A stretch of 20,496 bases of DNA from CAZGDV01 sp964524995 (GCA_964524995.1 CAZGDV010000051.1:1-20496), one strand, 5' to 3'; shown: positions 6,793 through 14,861, counted from the first letter of the stretch. Translations and numbers: made by a program. The notes: generated from the sequence alone by a model not told the origin.

Positions 6793-7560
6793 CTACACCG
6801 GATAACGTTCAGTGCCCTGTGCAGTATGACCGATGCTCTCGCCCATTTCAAACCGCTGAAGTGCGTCTTCAACTTCGGGGATATCATCAGGGCTGTCGAG
6901 TTCGAAGATAGGGTCTGTTATGATGAACGGCAATACAATGTCGCCGGTCATTGAACCCTTCTCCAGCACGGTGGACGGTCTGACGACATCGACATATCCG
7001 TTCTGCCAGTACACCCTGGGCAACAACTGGCGTGGCATGGAACAGGAACCCGTAACACCCTCAATCGTCAGCAGTGGCTTCAGGTAGCCTTCCTCGATTC
7101 GCCACATCTTGTAGGGCGACTGCTGGGCCACGGAGACACTTCGGAGTGAGTCAGCTTCACTGTGCGAAAGCATGAGATCGATTGCTTGGTCGATGAGCTC
7201 GACTCGGCGAACAGGGCCCGTCGGACGCAAGTGTACTACGACGTGTGGTACGTAGCCTTCCTTGTCCTGCAGCCATTGCAGCGCATGGCGGAATGCGTCG
7301 ATGTCGGGAGATGAATCTCCTGCGAATTCAATCGGTCTCATGAATGGGACTTCGGCGCCGTTTGCACGAGCGACTTGGGCAATCTCCTCATCATCTGTAC
7401 TCACAACCACTCGCGTTATCCGATGCGATTGCAAAGCGTGTAGTATAGTATACCTTATCAAAGGCTGTCCCCGTATCAACATGACGTTCTTTCGGGGGAT
7501 TCCCTTAGAGCCGCCACGAGCAGGTATCAGTGCGAGGACATCTGGTCTGCTCTGACGCAT
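6793..7560 (-). CDS. acylneuraminate-type CMP-sugar synthetase (cytidylyltransferase)
   Basis: A 255-residue cytidylyltransferase of the NeuA/PtmB type, which activates a nonulosonic acid with CTP to give CMP-sugar and pyrophosphate. The CTP-binding signature ALIPARGGSKGIPRKN sits at about residues 9-24, followed by VVVSTDDEEIAQVA and a GDSSPDIDAFRHAL block. HLRPTGPVR corresponds to the LQPTSPLR segment of the family, with Gln replaced by His and Ser by Gly. A downstream ITDPIFELDSPDD block contains the C-terminal metal/sugar region. The frame extends to 7677, but that part overlaps the upstream oxidoreductase; the ATG at 7560 is two bases past that gene's stop and has AAGGTGA upstream. It is the strongest single sign, with the NeuB gene, that a CMP-activated ulosonate is made here. 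Confidence 0.92.
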   Translation of the reverse strand: MRQSRPDVLALIPARGGSKGIPRKNVMLIRGQPLIRYTILHALQSHRITRVVVSTDDEEIAQVARANGAEVPFMRPIEFAGDSSPDIDAFRHALQWLQDKEGYVPHVVVHLRPTGPVRRVELIDQAIDLMLSHSEADSLRSVSVAQQSPYKMWRIEEGYLKPLLTIEGVTGSCSMPRQLLPRVYWQNGYVDVVRPSTVLEKGSMTGDIVLPFIITDPIFELDSPDDIPEVEDALQRFEMGESIGHTAQGTERYPV

Positions 7561-7562
7561 CG

Positions 7563-8597
7563 TCAAAGTTCGATCACCTTTCCCCAATTCATTGACTGCC
7601 GTGCTGAGGCTGCTATCTCGACAGATTTGCTGGCTTCCCGCAACGATACCAGGGGTTCTTCTTGGCCCCGCAGACACGCGAGGAAGTGAAGCATTTCCGC
7701 CATGAACGCCTCATTCCTCGTATACTCCATGTTCTCCCAGACATCTTGATCCTCGGTTATTCGACTGGTAAGTGTGCCCCTATTCGCAATGAAGTCCCAG
7801 ATGATCTTCCCCTGATCACCGACCACGACAAGGCTGTTCTTGCCTGGCCATTGCAAGTAGTCCAAGCTTACGACAACCGGCAGTGTTCCCCCGTCAATCA
7901 CATATGCCATCAGTATAGTGGAGACATCCTCGACATCCAGGGCAAGGTGACTCAGATGACCCCCAGCGGCGAATAGGCGTCCTGGCTTGCCAAACAGCCA
8001 TACTGCGCAATCGATTGAGTGGATCAAAGTAAGGAGTGCCCCTCCCCCGAGATCTGCTCTCGCGCCGTAGGTATTCCGATAGTCCTCATATGGGTGCCAG
8101 TATGGCAGGTACTCACCATACTCGAATCGAGCAGAGACAGGCCTGCCGAGCCGCGGGTCTGCAAGCCATTCTCGGACCTTGCTCATCCCTGGGTGAAAAC
8201 GTTGCTGATGACCCACGAAAGCAACAAGCCCTTTCGAATCCACGAGGTCTATGAGTTGCTCGAGGCCCTCCGTCCCGACGGACAAGGGCTTCTCGATGAA
8301 GAGGTTGCAGCCAGCCGTCGCGGCTTCAATGGCGAACGGCAGATGTAGTGAGCTGGGATTGGTGATGAAGACGGCATCGGGCCGTTCGGCAAGAGCTTCC
8401 TGGTAGTCAGTGAATTCCCTGATCCCATAGAAATCGGCGATGGTAGACCCTCGAACCACCTGCATCTGGTCATTGATGACCACGTCTCGCCGAAGCGCTC
8501 TATACGCAATAATCTCGCAATCATTCCCCAAGAGCGCGCGAAGATTCCTCAGATGCCGCTGCCCAATCGAGCCCAGACCTACGAAGAGGAATCTCAT
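7563..8597 (-). CDS. Gfo/Idh/MocA family oxidoreductase (first paralogue)
   Basis: A 344-residue NAD(P)-dependent oxidoreductase acting on sugars or sugar nucleotides. The Rossmann motif VGLGSIGQRHLRNL begins at residue 6. PDAVFITNPSSLH leads to the catalytic FIEKPLS near residues 100-106. The second domain has GHQQRFHP, LGGGALLTLIHSIDC (catalytic His/Asp) and LDVEDVS. GAGGA lies about 10 bases ahead of the ATG at 8597, and the ATG overlaps the stop of the upstream isomerase gene (ATGA), indicating translational coupling. It is a clear paralogue of the protein encoded at 9225-10259. Its partner in chemistry may be the neighbouring isomerase, SDR or TIM-barrel protein; the reaction is not readable from sequence. 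Confidence 0.9.
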   Translation of the reverse strand: MRFLFVGLGSIGQRHLRNLRALLGNDCEIIAYRALRRDVVINDQMQVVRGSTIADFYGIREFTDYQEALAERPDAVFITNPSSLHLPFAIEAATAGCNLFIEKPLSVGTEGLEQLIDLVDSKGLVAFVGHQQRFHPGMSKVREWLADPRLGRPVSARFEYGEYLPYWHPYEDYRNTYGARADLGGGALLTLIHSIDCAVWLFGKPGRLFAAGGHLSHLALDVEDVSTILMAYVIDGGTLPVVVSLDYLQWPGKNSLVVVGDQGKIIWDFIANRGTLTSRITEDQDVWENMEYTRNEAFMAEMLHFLACLRGQEEPLVSLREASKSVEIAASARQSMNWGKVIEL

Positions 8598-9202
8598 TCA
8601 GAAGGGTCCTCTTCGATGGCATCTGTTGCATCGTCAGCGATCGCAGCTTCAACGATCTCACAGATGGCATGATACACGATCATATGTACTTCCTGGACTC
8701 TGGGCGTATTGTCCGAGGGAACATCAAGCAAGATGTCAGCAAACTCTGCGCATCTGCCTCCTCCCCTGCCCGTCAGCGCGATGGTCTTCATGCCAATCTC
8801 GCGCGCCTTTGCCAGGGCACATACAACGTTCGGGGAATTGCCTGAAGTGCTAAGACCCATAGCAACATCGTTCATGGAGGCATTTGCCTCCAATTGCCTT
8901 GCGAAGACCAATTCGAAATCGTAGTCGTTCGAAATGGCAGTTAAGATCGAGGTATTCGCCGTCAATGCTTGAGCTTTGAGACCCCTGCGTTCCCTGACGC
9001 ATCGGCCTACCATCTCTGCAGCGAAGTGCTGGGCGTCAGCGGCCGAACCACCGTTGCCAAAAACGAAGACGCCGCCATTGCAGCTGTAGGCCTCGAGAAT
9101 CATGCTTGCGGCCTGTTCTATCCGCTCAGCTAAGTGCTCCTGGGCCATTCGCGCTGTCTCGATAGAATCACTGAACAGCTGACTGATCCTCTCGTTCATC
9201 AT
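8594..9202 (-). CDS. gmhA: phosphoheptose isomerase-type SIS protein (GmhA-like)
   Basis: A 202-residue SIS-domain isomerase. GmhA converts sedoheptulose 7-phosphate to D-glycero-D-manno-heptose 7-phosphate. The sequence runs VFGNGGSAADAQHFAAE, VGR, then ISNDYDFELVFARQLEA, LSTSGNSPNV, TGRGGG and VPSDNTPRVQEVHM, which matches the GmhA family block by block. The active-site Glu (in FAAEMVGR) and His (in QEVHMIVYH) are both present. The length is typical of GmhA. Two adjacent ATGs (9202, 9199) can start it, with only a weak GGGA nearby. Its stop overlaps the next ATG. A heptose pathway kinase and nucleotidyltransferase are not visible, so the phosphate sugar it makes may feed the ulosonate synthase; that is speculation. 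Confidence 0.87.
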   Translation of the reverse strand: MMNERISQLFSDSIETARMAQEHLAERIEQAASMILEAYSCNGGVFVFGNGGSAADAQHFAAEMVGRCVRERRGLKAQALTANTSILTAISNDYDFELVFARQLEANASMNDVAMGLSTSGNSPNVVCALAKAREIGMKTIALTGRGGGRCAEFADILLDVPSDNTPRVQEVHMIVYHAICEIVEAAIADDATDAIEEDPSE

Positions 9203-9224
9203 GTCATCCCGCTCGCGTTGCCCA

Positions 9225-10259
9225 TCAGCTTGCCGTCTTCATCTCTCGGCCTTCACGCATAGACTGTCTTGCCGCCTCGATGATGGTCAACGTCGCCTCT
9301 GCCGAATTCAGGTACTCCATACTGTCCGTAGCTGAAAAACCCTCTATGAAGTGTGTGGCCTGGGCGATGAACATGGTGTCGTTTTGATACTCAGGGTCGG
9401 CCAGGCCCTTCTCCTCCTGGGTCTCATAGTAGTACTCAGTCAGTCTATTGCCTTCAGCATCCCAGCTAACGTACCCTTTCGTTCCCGCAATGTAGAAGTC
9501 CCTTCTTACGTATTCTTGCATGAACGACAGATTCAGTTGCACGTCGTGCTCCGGGTATCGGAGGGTCAGGTGCACCGTGTCCTCTACATCGAGCCTAACA
9601 TCCGAGTAGTTTCCTCCGCTGCAGTACACACTGTGAGGCAAGCCGAAGTACCAATAGGCGAGGTCGAGCTCGTGGCACTCTGTCAGCAGTACTCCTCCAC
9701 CGAGTTCTCGCCTGCAGGCATAGAGCTCCCTGAAATCCTCGTACTTGTGCCACGCCGGGACATAGGTGCCGACGTTGAAGACGGCGGTCACCATCTTCCC
9801 GAGTTGACCGCTCGCGATGATTTCTCTTGTTCGTCTAAGGTAGGGATGGAATCGTCTCTGAAGCGAGAGGAGGAAGTGCAGTTCATTGGCTAGGACGGTG
9901 TCTCTGAACCGATCGAATCCCTCCAGCGTATTCGAGAACGGCTTCTCGACAATAAGGTTCGACCCGCGTTTAGCGGCCTCGAGAGCAACATCGTAGTGAA
10001 GAGATGTGGGGGTTGACACCACTACGACGTCGGGCCTATCGCCAAGCCCTTCCTCGATGGAATCAAACAGTCTCAAGTTGTATCTGCTCTCAACAGTGGA
10101 ATCGGTATTGACCGAAAAGTCACTGTTGAGCAGGGGGGTCTTCCCCACTGCGCGGAACGCAGAGAACTCGGTTCCTGCGGGCAGAAGCTCCTTGAATACT
10201 CGTAGATGCCGTTGTCCGGCACCGCCAAGTCCAACGAAGAACATCTTGCTAATGCTCAT
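9225..10259 (-). CDS. Gfo/Idh/MocA family oxidoreductase (second paralogue)
   Basis: A 344-residue paralogue of the oxidoreductase at 7563-8597. The Rossmann motif FFVGLGGAGQRHLR starts near residue 7, PDVVVVSTPTSLH precedes the catalytic LIVEKPFS at about residues 100-108, and RRFHP, LGGGVLLTECHELDL and LDVEDTV mark the second domain. The shared blocks (GQRHLR, TSLH, RFHP, LGGG, LDVED, AARQSM) and equal length indicate duplication followed by strong divergence. The ATG at 10259 overlaps the stop of the TIM-barrel gene by 11 bases; Met6 is a possible alternative start. The GmhA-like gene follows after 22 bases. Two such enzymes suggest an oxidation and a later reduction on the same sugar, or two separate substrates. 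Confidence 0.88.
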   Translation of the reverse strand: MSISKMFFVGLGGAGQRHLRVFKELLPAGTEFSAFRAVGKTPLLNSDFSVNTDSTVESRYNLRLFDSIEEGLGDRPDVVVVSTPTSLHYDVALEAAKRGSNLIVEKPFSNTLEGFDRFRDTVLANELHFLLSLQRRFHPYLRRTREIIASGQLGKMVTAVFNVGTYVPAWHKYEDFRELYACRRELGGGVLLTECHELDLAYWYFGLPHSVYCSGGNYSDVRLDVEDTVHLTLRYPEHDVQLNLSFMQEYVRRDFYIAGTKGYVSWDAEGNRLTEYYYETQEEKGLADPEYQNDTMFIAQATHFIEGFSATDSMEYLNSAEATLTIIEAARQSMREGREMKTAS

Positions 10260-11079
10260 TCCCGCTCACTTCACGAACAAAGAACTTCACAAACGAGAGG
10301 TTGTATTGGGCAGTCCGGGCAGGGTCTGTTCCTCGAAACGTCTCGAATGTACACCCTCCACGAAATCCAATGTCCGACAACGCCCTGAAAGCCTCGAGGA
10401 AGTCCACTCTACCTGTTCCCAGGATGACGTTCTCGTTCTTTTCGTTCTTGTCCTTGATGTGGACGTGCCCTATTCTCTCGCCAAGCAGCCGGATGTCTGA
10501 GTAGATGTCGTGCCCCAGGGCAATCCGATTGCCGGTATCGAAGACGCACTTGATGTTGGGGCAAGCCAGTGTCTCCAGGGCCTGCAACAGGTCTCGTCCA
10601 TCGAGGTTGGTCTCGATGCATACGAGCATATCGCTCTTCTCAGCGACTCGAGCGATGTCCCGGAGTGGTTCCTGGTACTCGAACAGACTGTCCGTTGTCA
10701 GCTCGCTCTTCTCAAAGAGTGGCAGAACAAACACGCGAATCCCGAGCAGACTTGACTGTGACAGCAGCCGGAGTGTCTGCCTGAAGGCTTCTTCATCCGC
10801 CGTGATTGGGTGGTCAATGATGTAGTCATTGCATACCGCTAGCAGTGACAGATGGTTCATGCGGGTCAAGGATGCTATCTCCTCTACTCCATTGGAGGAC
10901 CAGATAGGATTGCCTTCGTTGTGTTGTCTTTCGGCTATCAGCTCAATGTAATCGTATCCCAGTGCAGACGACACGAAGAACTCGCTCTGCCAGTACTCCT
11001 GGGGAAACCACTGCAGGTGGCCTTCGGGAGGCGGGATGAGCCGACCCTGCACTATGCCAAAACGGATGTTCTCAAGCAT
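10249..11079 (-). CDS. sugar phosphate isomerase/epimerase-like TIM barrel (xylose isomerase/AP endonuclease 2 family)
   Basis: A 276-residue protein of the xylose-isomerase-like TIM-barrel family (IolE/IolI/tagatose-epimerase relatives), metal-dependent enzymes that epimerise, isomerise or dehydrate sugars and inositols. GIVQGRL opens strand 1 and YDYIELIAE strand 2. Metal-ligand positions are visible in CIETNLDG, CVFDTGN, HVHIKDKN and CTFETFRG, so the active site looks intact. The length fits the family. It lies 47 bases after the TylF-like methyltransferase and overlaps the following oxidoreductase by 11 bases, so the two are probably translated together. The combination TIM barrel plus Gfo/Idh resembles inositol and keto-sugar pathways, which makes a role in epimerising a keto intermediate plausible. 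Confidence 0.8.
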   Translation of the reverse strand: MLENIRFGIVQGRLIPPPEGHLQWFPQEYWQSEFFVSSALGYDYIELIAERQHNEGNPIWSSNGVEEIASLTRMNHLSLLAVCNDYIIDHPITADEEAFRQTLRLLSQSSLLGIRVFVLPLFEKSELTTDSLFEYQEPLRDIARVAEKSDMLVCIETNLDGRDLLQALETLACPNIKCVFDTGNRIALGHDIYSDIRLLGERIGHVHIKDKNEKNENVILGTGRVDFLEAFRALSDIGFRGGCTFETFRGTDPARTAQYNLSFVKFFVREVSGNEH

Positions 11080-11126
11080 TGGCTTGCCAACCTGCAGTGG
11101 GTGTCAGTGCTTCGCTCGACATGCTG

Positions 11127-11837
11127 CTAGAGCCCGCATTTCTGAACATAGGCTCGTTCCGAATATGGACATTGGTACATCCTAATGGAGTCCTGCTTGA
11201 GCGCGAAGTACTCATCGACTGCTTTTCGTTCTCCGGGCCAGGTTGCCGGAGTGTTGTATTCGTCTAGTACGAGGAATCCCCCGACAGACACCCGTGGCCA
11301 GAGATGCTCGAGTGCCAGTCGCGTAGATTCATACAGATCGGCGTCGAGAGACAGAAGCGCTATCTGCCCGTTGTACTTCGGCAGAGTGTCCTTGAACCAT
11401 CCTTCAACCAGCTGAACTTCTGCGCTGCAGCCTGCATTGCGCAATCTCCTTAGACAGGTCTCTGTGCTCGCTGCAAACCTTCCCTCCTTTGCCCGTGGTT
11501 CGGGGGCGTCAAGGTCTTCTCTCGTAGGAGGGGGAAGCCCTGAGAACGAATCGAAGCCCACAATAGTGCGCTGCTGGGAGGTGTTCTCGATCGCGAGTGC
11601 TAACATGACGAGACCCTTGCCGTCTGCTACGCCACACTCCACGATGTCTCCCGGGACCTCTTCCATCCTGTCGAGTAGTCTGCTGAATAGGATCAGCCGT
11701 TTGACCCTTCTGTTGTTCATGAGTACTTGGGGCTCTTTGCAGGCCTTCCAGGCTTCGTAGGGGCAAACGGTGTACCCGAGTCGATTCAGTACTCTTCGAT
11801 TGAACTGTCCGCCCAACTTTCGCAGTACGTTTGACAT
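11127..11837 (-). CDS. TylF/MycF/NovP-type O-methyltransferase
   Basis: A 236-residue class I methyltransferase of the TylF family, which O-methylates sugars in a Mg-dependent manner (macrocin and mycinose O-methyltransferases). Motif I is IVECGVADGKG, preceded by EEVPGD. GFDSFSGLPPPT is the hallmark TylF block, and LLSLDADLYEST with FLVLDEYN provides the metal-binding Asp residues. TWPGERKAVDEYF closes the domain. The frame is open to 11870, but AAAGGACAG lies just before two adjacent ATGs at 11840 and 11837; I prefer 11837 for spacing. It follows the sulfotransferase after a 156-base gap holding an 8-bp inverted repeat. It probably O-methylates a sugar of the glycan made by this cluster. 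Confidence 0.85.
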   Translation of the reverse strand: MSNVLRKLGGQFNRRVLNRLGYTVCPYEAWKACKEPQVLMNNRRVKRLILFSRLLDRMEEVPGDIVECGVADGKGLVMLALAIENTSQQRTIVGFDSFSGLPPPTREDLDAPEPRAKEGRFAASTETCLRRLRNAGCSAEVQLVEGWFKDTLPKYNGQIALLSLDADLYESTRLALEHLWPRVSVGGFLVLDEYNTPATWPGERKAVDEYFALKQDSIRMYQCPYSERAYVQKCGL

Positions 11838-11965
11838 CATCTGTCCTTTCAGCCAGCCCTCGTGTGGCAACGTCAGTCACCCGATTGCGCTCTCCACCAT
11901 TCCCTTTCCCTCTCGCCTCCCGACTCCATTGACTGACTCTTCGACATGAAGCTGGATCACACCTT

Positions 11966-12001
11966 TTCGCTAGTCTCGTACACAGAATAAGCGCTAGCGA
12001 A
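11966..12001 (-). repeat. 8-bp inverted repeat at the sulfotransferase stop codon
   Basis: TTCGCTAG (11966-11973) and CTAGCGAA (11994-12001) form a perfect 8-bp stem with a 20-base loop. The sulfotransferase stop TAG lies inside the first transcribed arm. No T-run follows, so it looks like an RNA hairpin at a 3' end rather than an intrinsic terminator. It could protect or process the transcript between the two genes, or be coincidental. Confidence 0.4.
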
Positions 12002-12992
12002 GCCAGTGGCCAAGGTCTCTCTTCAGTACCCGTTCAAGCTTCTCCACATCACACCGAAAGGCTTCCGCAAGCTCCTGCCTGAATTCCGGTCTCGGCTCTT
12101 GTCCGTAGCCCGGGGTTTCGTTCCAGGCTCGGATTGTCTGCTTCGTCCCTGTTTCGAGTCGCAAGAGGCGCAGTGCCTTGAACAGCACTTTGACCGGCAA
12201 CGAAGGACGCATCATGCCCCCTGCGATCTTGAGACTTCGGTACTGCTTTGTCTCATGGACTATTGGGAAATCGGTTCTTCCATTGTAAGGCAGATTCAAG
12301 AACGACAATGCGTTTTCGTATACTTGGCGGGTGTCAGCCGCAAAATCATCATAGACAATTATCATAAGCTGGTCGGCAGGAACGAAGTGAAGAGCGCGTT
12401 CAATCTGGTCACCAAACAGTGCGGCCTCGCGGTACTGGAGCAGTTCGGGCTCCTTACAGTGTTGTGGTATATCACGACCATTTGACCTGGCTTCTTGCTT
12501 CCGCCAGGCAAGCTCCAAATCGGGTTCGTCTTCCTGCAACCTGTTGAACCTATGTGCGTGCCACGAACGGTACCAGTCAATAGGATTGCGTACTATGGCG
12601 ATGATCTTAGCCCGTGGGTTGAATCGCATTATCTCCGGAATCGCAACCTTCGAATAAAGGTACCACACCGACGCTTCGCCGACAACAGCCTCGCTAGCGC
12701 CCTCGAATAGTCTGAGGTACTCCTCCTCGCTGTTTGCCGCTCTGGGCCTGTTCATATCGAACGAGAAGTAGTTGGGTTCCTTGATAGGACACATGAATAT
12801 GTCAGGATGGTCACGCAGATACTCGAATAGGGCAGTGGTGCCGCTCCTTGGAGCACCGACAATGAACAGATCCGGCTTGCGCCGGCTATGGTCCTGAGGC
12901 GCTCCGGGATCCTCACTTGAATCCGGGGAGTAGGTGAGCTCTCGCTTGCCCATAGAGAGCCCCGAATCAGGGGAACGACTATCAACGTCCAT
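11994..12992 (-). CDS. PAPS-dependent carbohydrate sulfotransferase
   Basis: A 332-residue sulfotransferase-family protein that transfers sulfate from PAPS to a hydroxyl, here probably of a glycan or lipid. The 5'-phosphosulfate-binding loop is FIVGAPRSGTTALF (about residues 43-56), and KEPNYFSFD follows, as in bacterial carbohydrate sulfotransferases. The 3'-phosphate motif is IIAIVRNPIDWYRSW, with its Arg and Ser. A later conserved block is MIIVYDDFAADT. The ATG at 12992 overlaps the GT2 stop by 11 bases; Met14 (12953) is possible, and neither has a strong Shine-Dalgarno. The first 35 residues are polar and look disordered. No PAPS-synthesis genes are in the window. Confidence 0.88.
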   Translation of the reverse strand: MDVDSRSPDSGLSMGKRELTYSPDSSEDPGAPQDHSRRKPDLFIVGAPRSGTTALFEYLRDHPDIFMCPIKEPNYFSFDMNRPRAANSEEEYLRLFEGASEAVVGEASVWYLYSKVAIPEIMRFNPRAKIIAIVRNPIDWYRSWHAHRFNRLQEDEPDLELAWRKQEARSNGRDIPQHCKEPELLQYREAALFGDQIERALHFVPADQLMIIVYDDFAADTRQVYENALSFLNLPYNGRTDFPIVHETKQYRSLKIAGGMMRPSLPVKVLFKALRLLRLETGTKQTIRAWNETPGYGQEPRPEFRQELAEAFRCDVEKLERVLKRDLGHWLR

Positions 12993-14031
12993 GTCGCAGT
13001 TTCAACAGTCTGCGGATCGCCTTGACGGCCCCTACCTGTGCTGCTCTGCCTTTGGCCCTTGTCGGTGATAGCGTGCCTCGGCCCCCGCTGGCTCCTGGAG
13101 ACCCGGCAATAGGGAGGCTCCGCCGTAGCTGGGAGCCTGCGTCTGCGTCATCCAGCATACTTGACAGACCGCAGGCCTCGATCATCTCGGTGAAGTGTTC
13201 GTCCAACTGGTTGCCCATGTGTTCGGTGGTCTTCTCGGATGTGCATAGCCAGAGGTAGCCCGCGTCCTTGATTGCATTGGCCATCTGCCGATCGGTGCTG
13301 TCCCCGGCCAGATAACCCGTCTCGAATGGGAAGCATGGTACTGATCTCAAGATGTCCTTCGGGAATACGTGGGCGTATCCCGTCTTGCCGACATACGCCT
13401 TGCAGCCGTCTTTCTCCAGTACGTACGTATTGCGGTTTCGCTGAGCCCATGGCCTTGCCAGATACTGTTCCAGCGGCATACCCACGCTCGCAGCGAACTG
13501 CTGGATCCAGTCGTCGGGTATCACAAATTCCTCGAAAGGTATGTTGTGCTCGCGGGCTACCTGAACGACCTCGTCCTGCCTGTCCGGTCCCGGCGCGAGT
13601 TGACCGCTGACCAGTCCCACCCTCGGGAACGTTTGCAGTATCTGGAGGTGGGCCGAAAGCCAGTTCGGATGGAAGAAAACATCATCGTTGGAGAAGGCGA
13701 TGTATTTGCCCGGTGCCGCCGAATAGGCGATATTGAGAGCACCGCTCAATCCAAGGTTTCGCTTGTTCAGAATGAGATGGTCGATGTATCCCTGCTGCTC
13801 CATCCGAACCAGCCAGTCGGTTACGTGTCGCAGGCTGCCGTTGTCAACAACCATCAGGTCGAAGTCAGCATCGGTGTGTTTCAGAATGGAACTCAGACAT
13901 GCCCTTACGACCTGGAATCGTTGCCGATAGTAGCCGCTCTCGTGCGGCAGGCATGTGAGGAGCACAATGGTGGTCTCTGCCCGGGCATATTCGTTTCTCA
14001 CCCCTTTGAGGGGAGCCTTCTTGGTTCGCAT
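12982..14031 (-). CDS. family 2 (GT-A) glycosyltransferase
   Basis: A 349-residue inverting glycosyltransferase of the GT2 fold. It begins with TIVLLTCLPHE, then a nucleotide-binding region with LMVVDNGSL and LNKRNLGLSGALNIAY. FSNDDVFFHPNW contains the metal-binding acidic pair (about residue 110). A downstream TGYLAGDSTDRQMANAI block is in the place of the acceptor/catalytic Asp region. The last 50 residues are Gly/Arg/Lys rich and probably disordered. The start has GAGGA six bases upstream and lies 13 bases after the acetyltransferase stop. It is one of only two recognisable glycosyltransferases here. The donor and linkage are unknown; no membrane segment is seen, so it should act at the inner face of the membrane. 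Confidence 0.85.
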   Translation of the reverse strand: MRTKKAPLKGVRNEYARAETTIVLLTCLPHESGYYRQRFQVVRACLSSILKHTDADFDLMVVDNGSLRHVTDWLVRMEQQGYIDHLILNKRNLGLSGALNIAYSAAPGKYIAFSNDDVFFHPNWLSAHLQILQTFPRVGLVSGQLAPGPDRQDEVVQVAREHNIPFEEFVIPDDWIQQFAASVGMPLEQYLARPWAQRNRNTYVLEKDGCKAYVGKTGYAHVFPKDILRSVPCFPFETGYLAGDSTDRQMANAIKDAGYLWLCTSEKTTEHMGNQLDEHFTEMIEACGLSSMLDDADAGSQLRRSLPIAGSPGASGGRGTLSPTRAKGRAAQVGAVKAIRRLLKLRHGR

Positions 14032-14044
14032 GCCATTCCTCGGG

Positions 14045-14743
14045 TCAGGTTGGCTCGCCCGTTCGTCGCATCATGCGCTCTTTGAGTCCATGCAGTAGGT
14101 CTAACGCTCTGTCTTGCTCCTGAACCATGTTCACTGTGAATAGCTCCCTGAGGTCTCCCAATTGCTCGACTGTCAGGTCCCACCACCGCAATTCGAGAAG
14201 AAGCTCGATGATCCTGTCATCGAATCGCTTCCGAATGATTCGCGCGGGGTTGCCCGCAACGATCGCATATTCGGGCACATCATCTGTCACAACGGAGTTG
14301 GCGCCAACAACAGCCCCATTTCTTACGGTAACGCCTTTCGTGACTACCGCCCCGCAGCCTATCCAGACGTCATTCTCCACCGCTATCGGGACCTGTACCT
14401 GGAGGCTCTTCATCAGCCCATCCAGTAGCGCCATGTTGACGTATGTCGTGACATAATCGAAGGGATGGTTCCGTGAGAATAGCGAGACTCTCGGCCCAAA
14501 CTGACAGTAGTTTCCCACAGTGACGCTACCACGGAGTATGCAGCCTGTACCCAGCGTGGATGCATATCCTATGGTGATATCTCCCGAGAGCTCAGAGTGG
14601 TCGCCAATGCTATTGCGGCCCCTGAGTATGGCAGAGCCCAACTTCACACCTCTACCGATACGCACACTTCCGTGTCTGGCATCACGATGCGAGTGTCCCC
14701 CAACCAGTGGCGAGTGACTTCTCAGGAAGCGGACAACTCCCAT
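14045..14743 (-). CDS. CatB/XAT-type hexapeptide-repeat O-acetyltransferase
   Basis: A 232-residue left-handed beta-helix acyltransferase. Hexapeptide repeats run from about residue 25 to 180, for example VRIGRGVKLGSA, IGDHSELSGDITIGY, VTVGNYCQFGPRVSLF and DVWIGCGAVVTKGVTVRNG. The RNHPFDYVTTY loop and AIVAGNPARIIRKRF are characteristic of the CatB/Vat (XAT) group that acetylates sugars and antibiotics with acetyl-CoA; the His in the loop is a likely catalytic base. GAGGAG sits nine bases before the ATG at 14743. The start may include a short non-repeat leader. In a glycan cluster an O-acetyltransferase for a sugar hydroxyl or amine is the simplest reading; a serine acetyltransferase-like role is less likely. 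Confidence 0.85.
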   Translation of the reverse strand: MGVVRFLRSHSPLVGGHSHRDARHGSVRIGRGVKLGSAILRGRNSIGDHSELSGDITIGYASTLGTGCILRGSVTVGNYCQFGPRVSLFSRNHPFDYVTTYVNMALLDGLMKSLQVQVPIAVENDVWIGCGAVVTKGVTVRNGAVVGANSVVTDDVPEYAIVAGNPARIIRKRFDDRIIELLLELRWWDLTVEQLGDLRELFTVNMVQEQDRALDLLHGLKERMMRRTGEPT

Positions 14744-14861
14744 TGTGGCAAGCTCCTCGATTCCTTTCTTGGTGGGCTCAACGTATCAGAACCAGTCTGC
14801 TCAATGGACTTGGCGATTCGCCTGACAATGGCGTTGACCGGTGCCCGGCCGTTCGACGACA

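Noticed and set aside
6189..6911. A 240-codon plus-strand open frame opposite the SDR gene, and similar long antisense frames at 822-1316, 394-879 and 5189-5695.
   Set aside because: No recognisable domain or motif, no ribosome-binding site, and each lies opposite a well-supported gene. They are by-products of codon composition.
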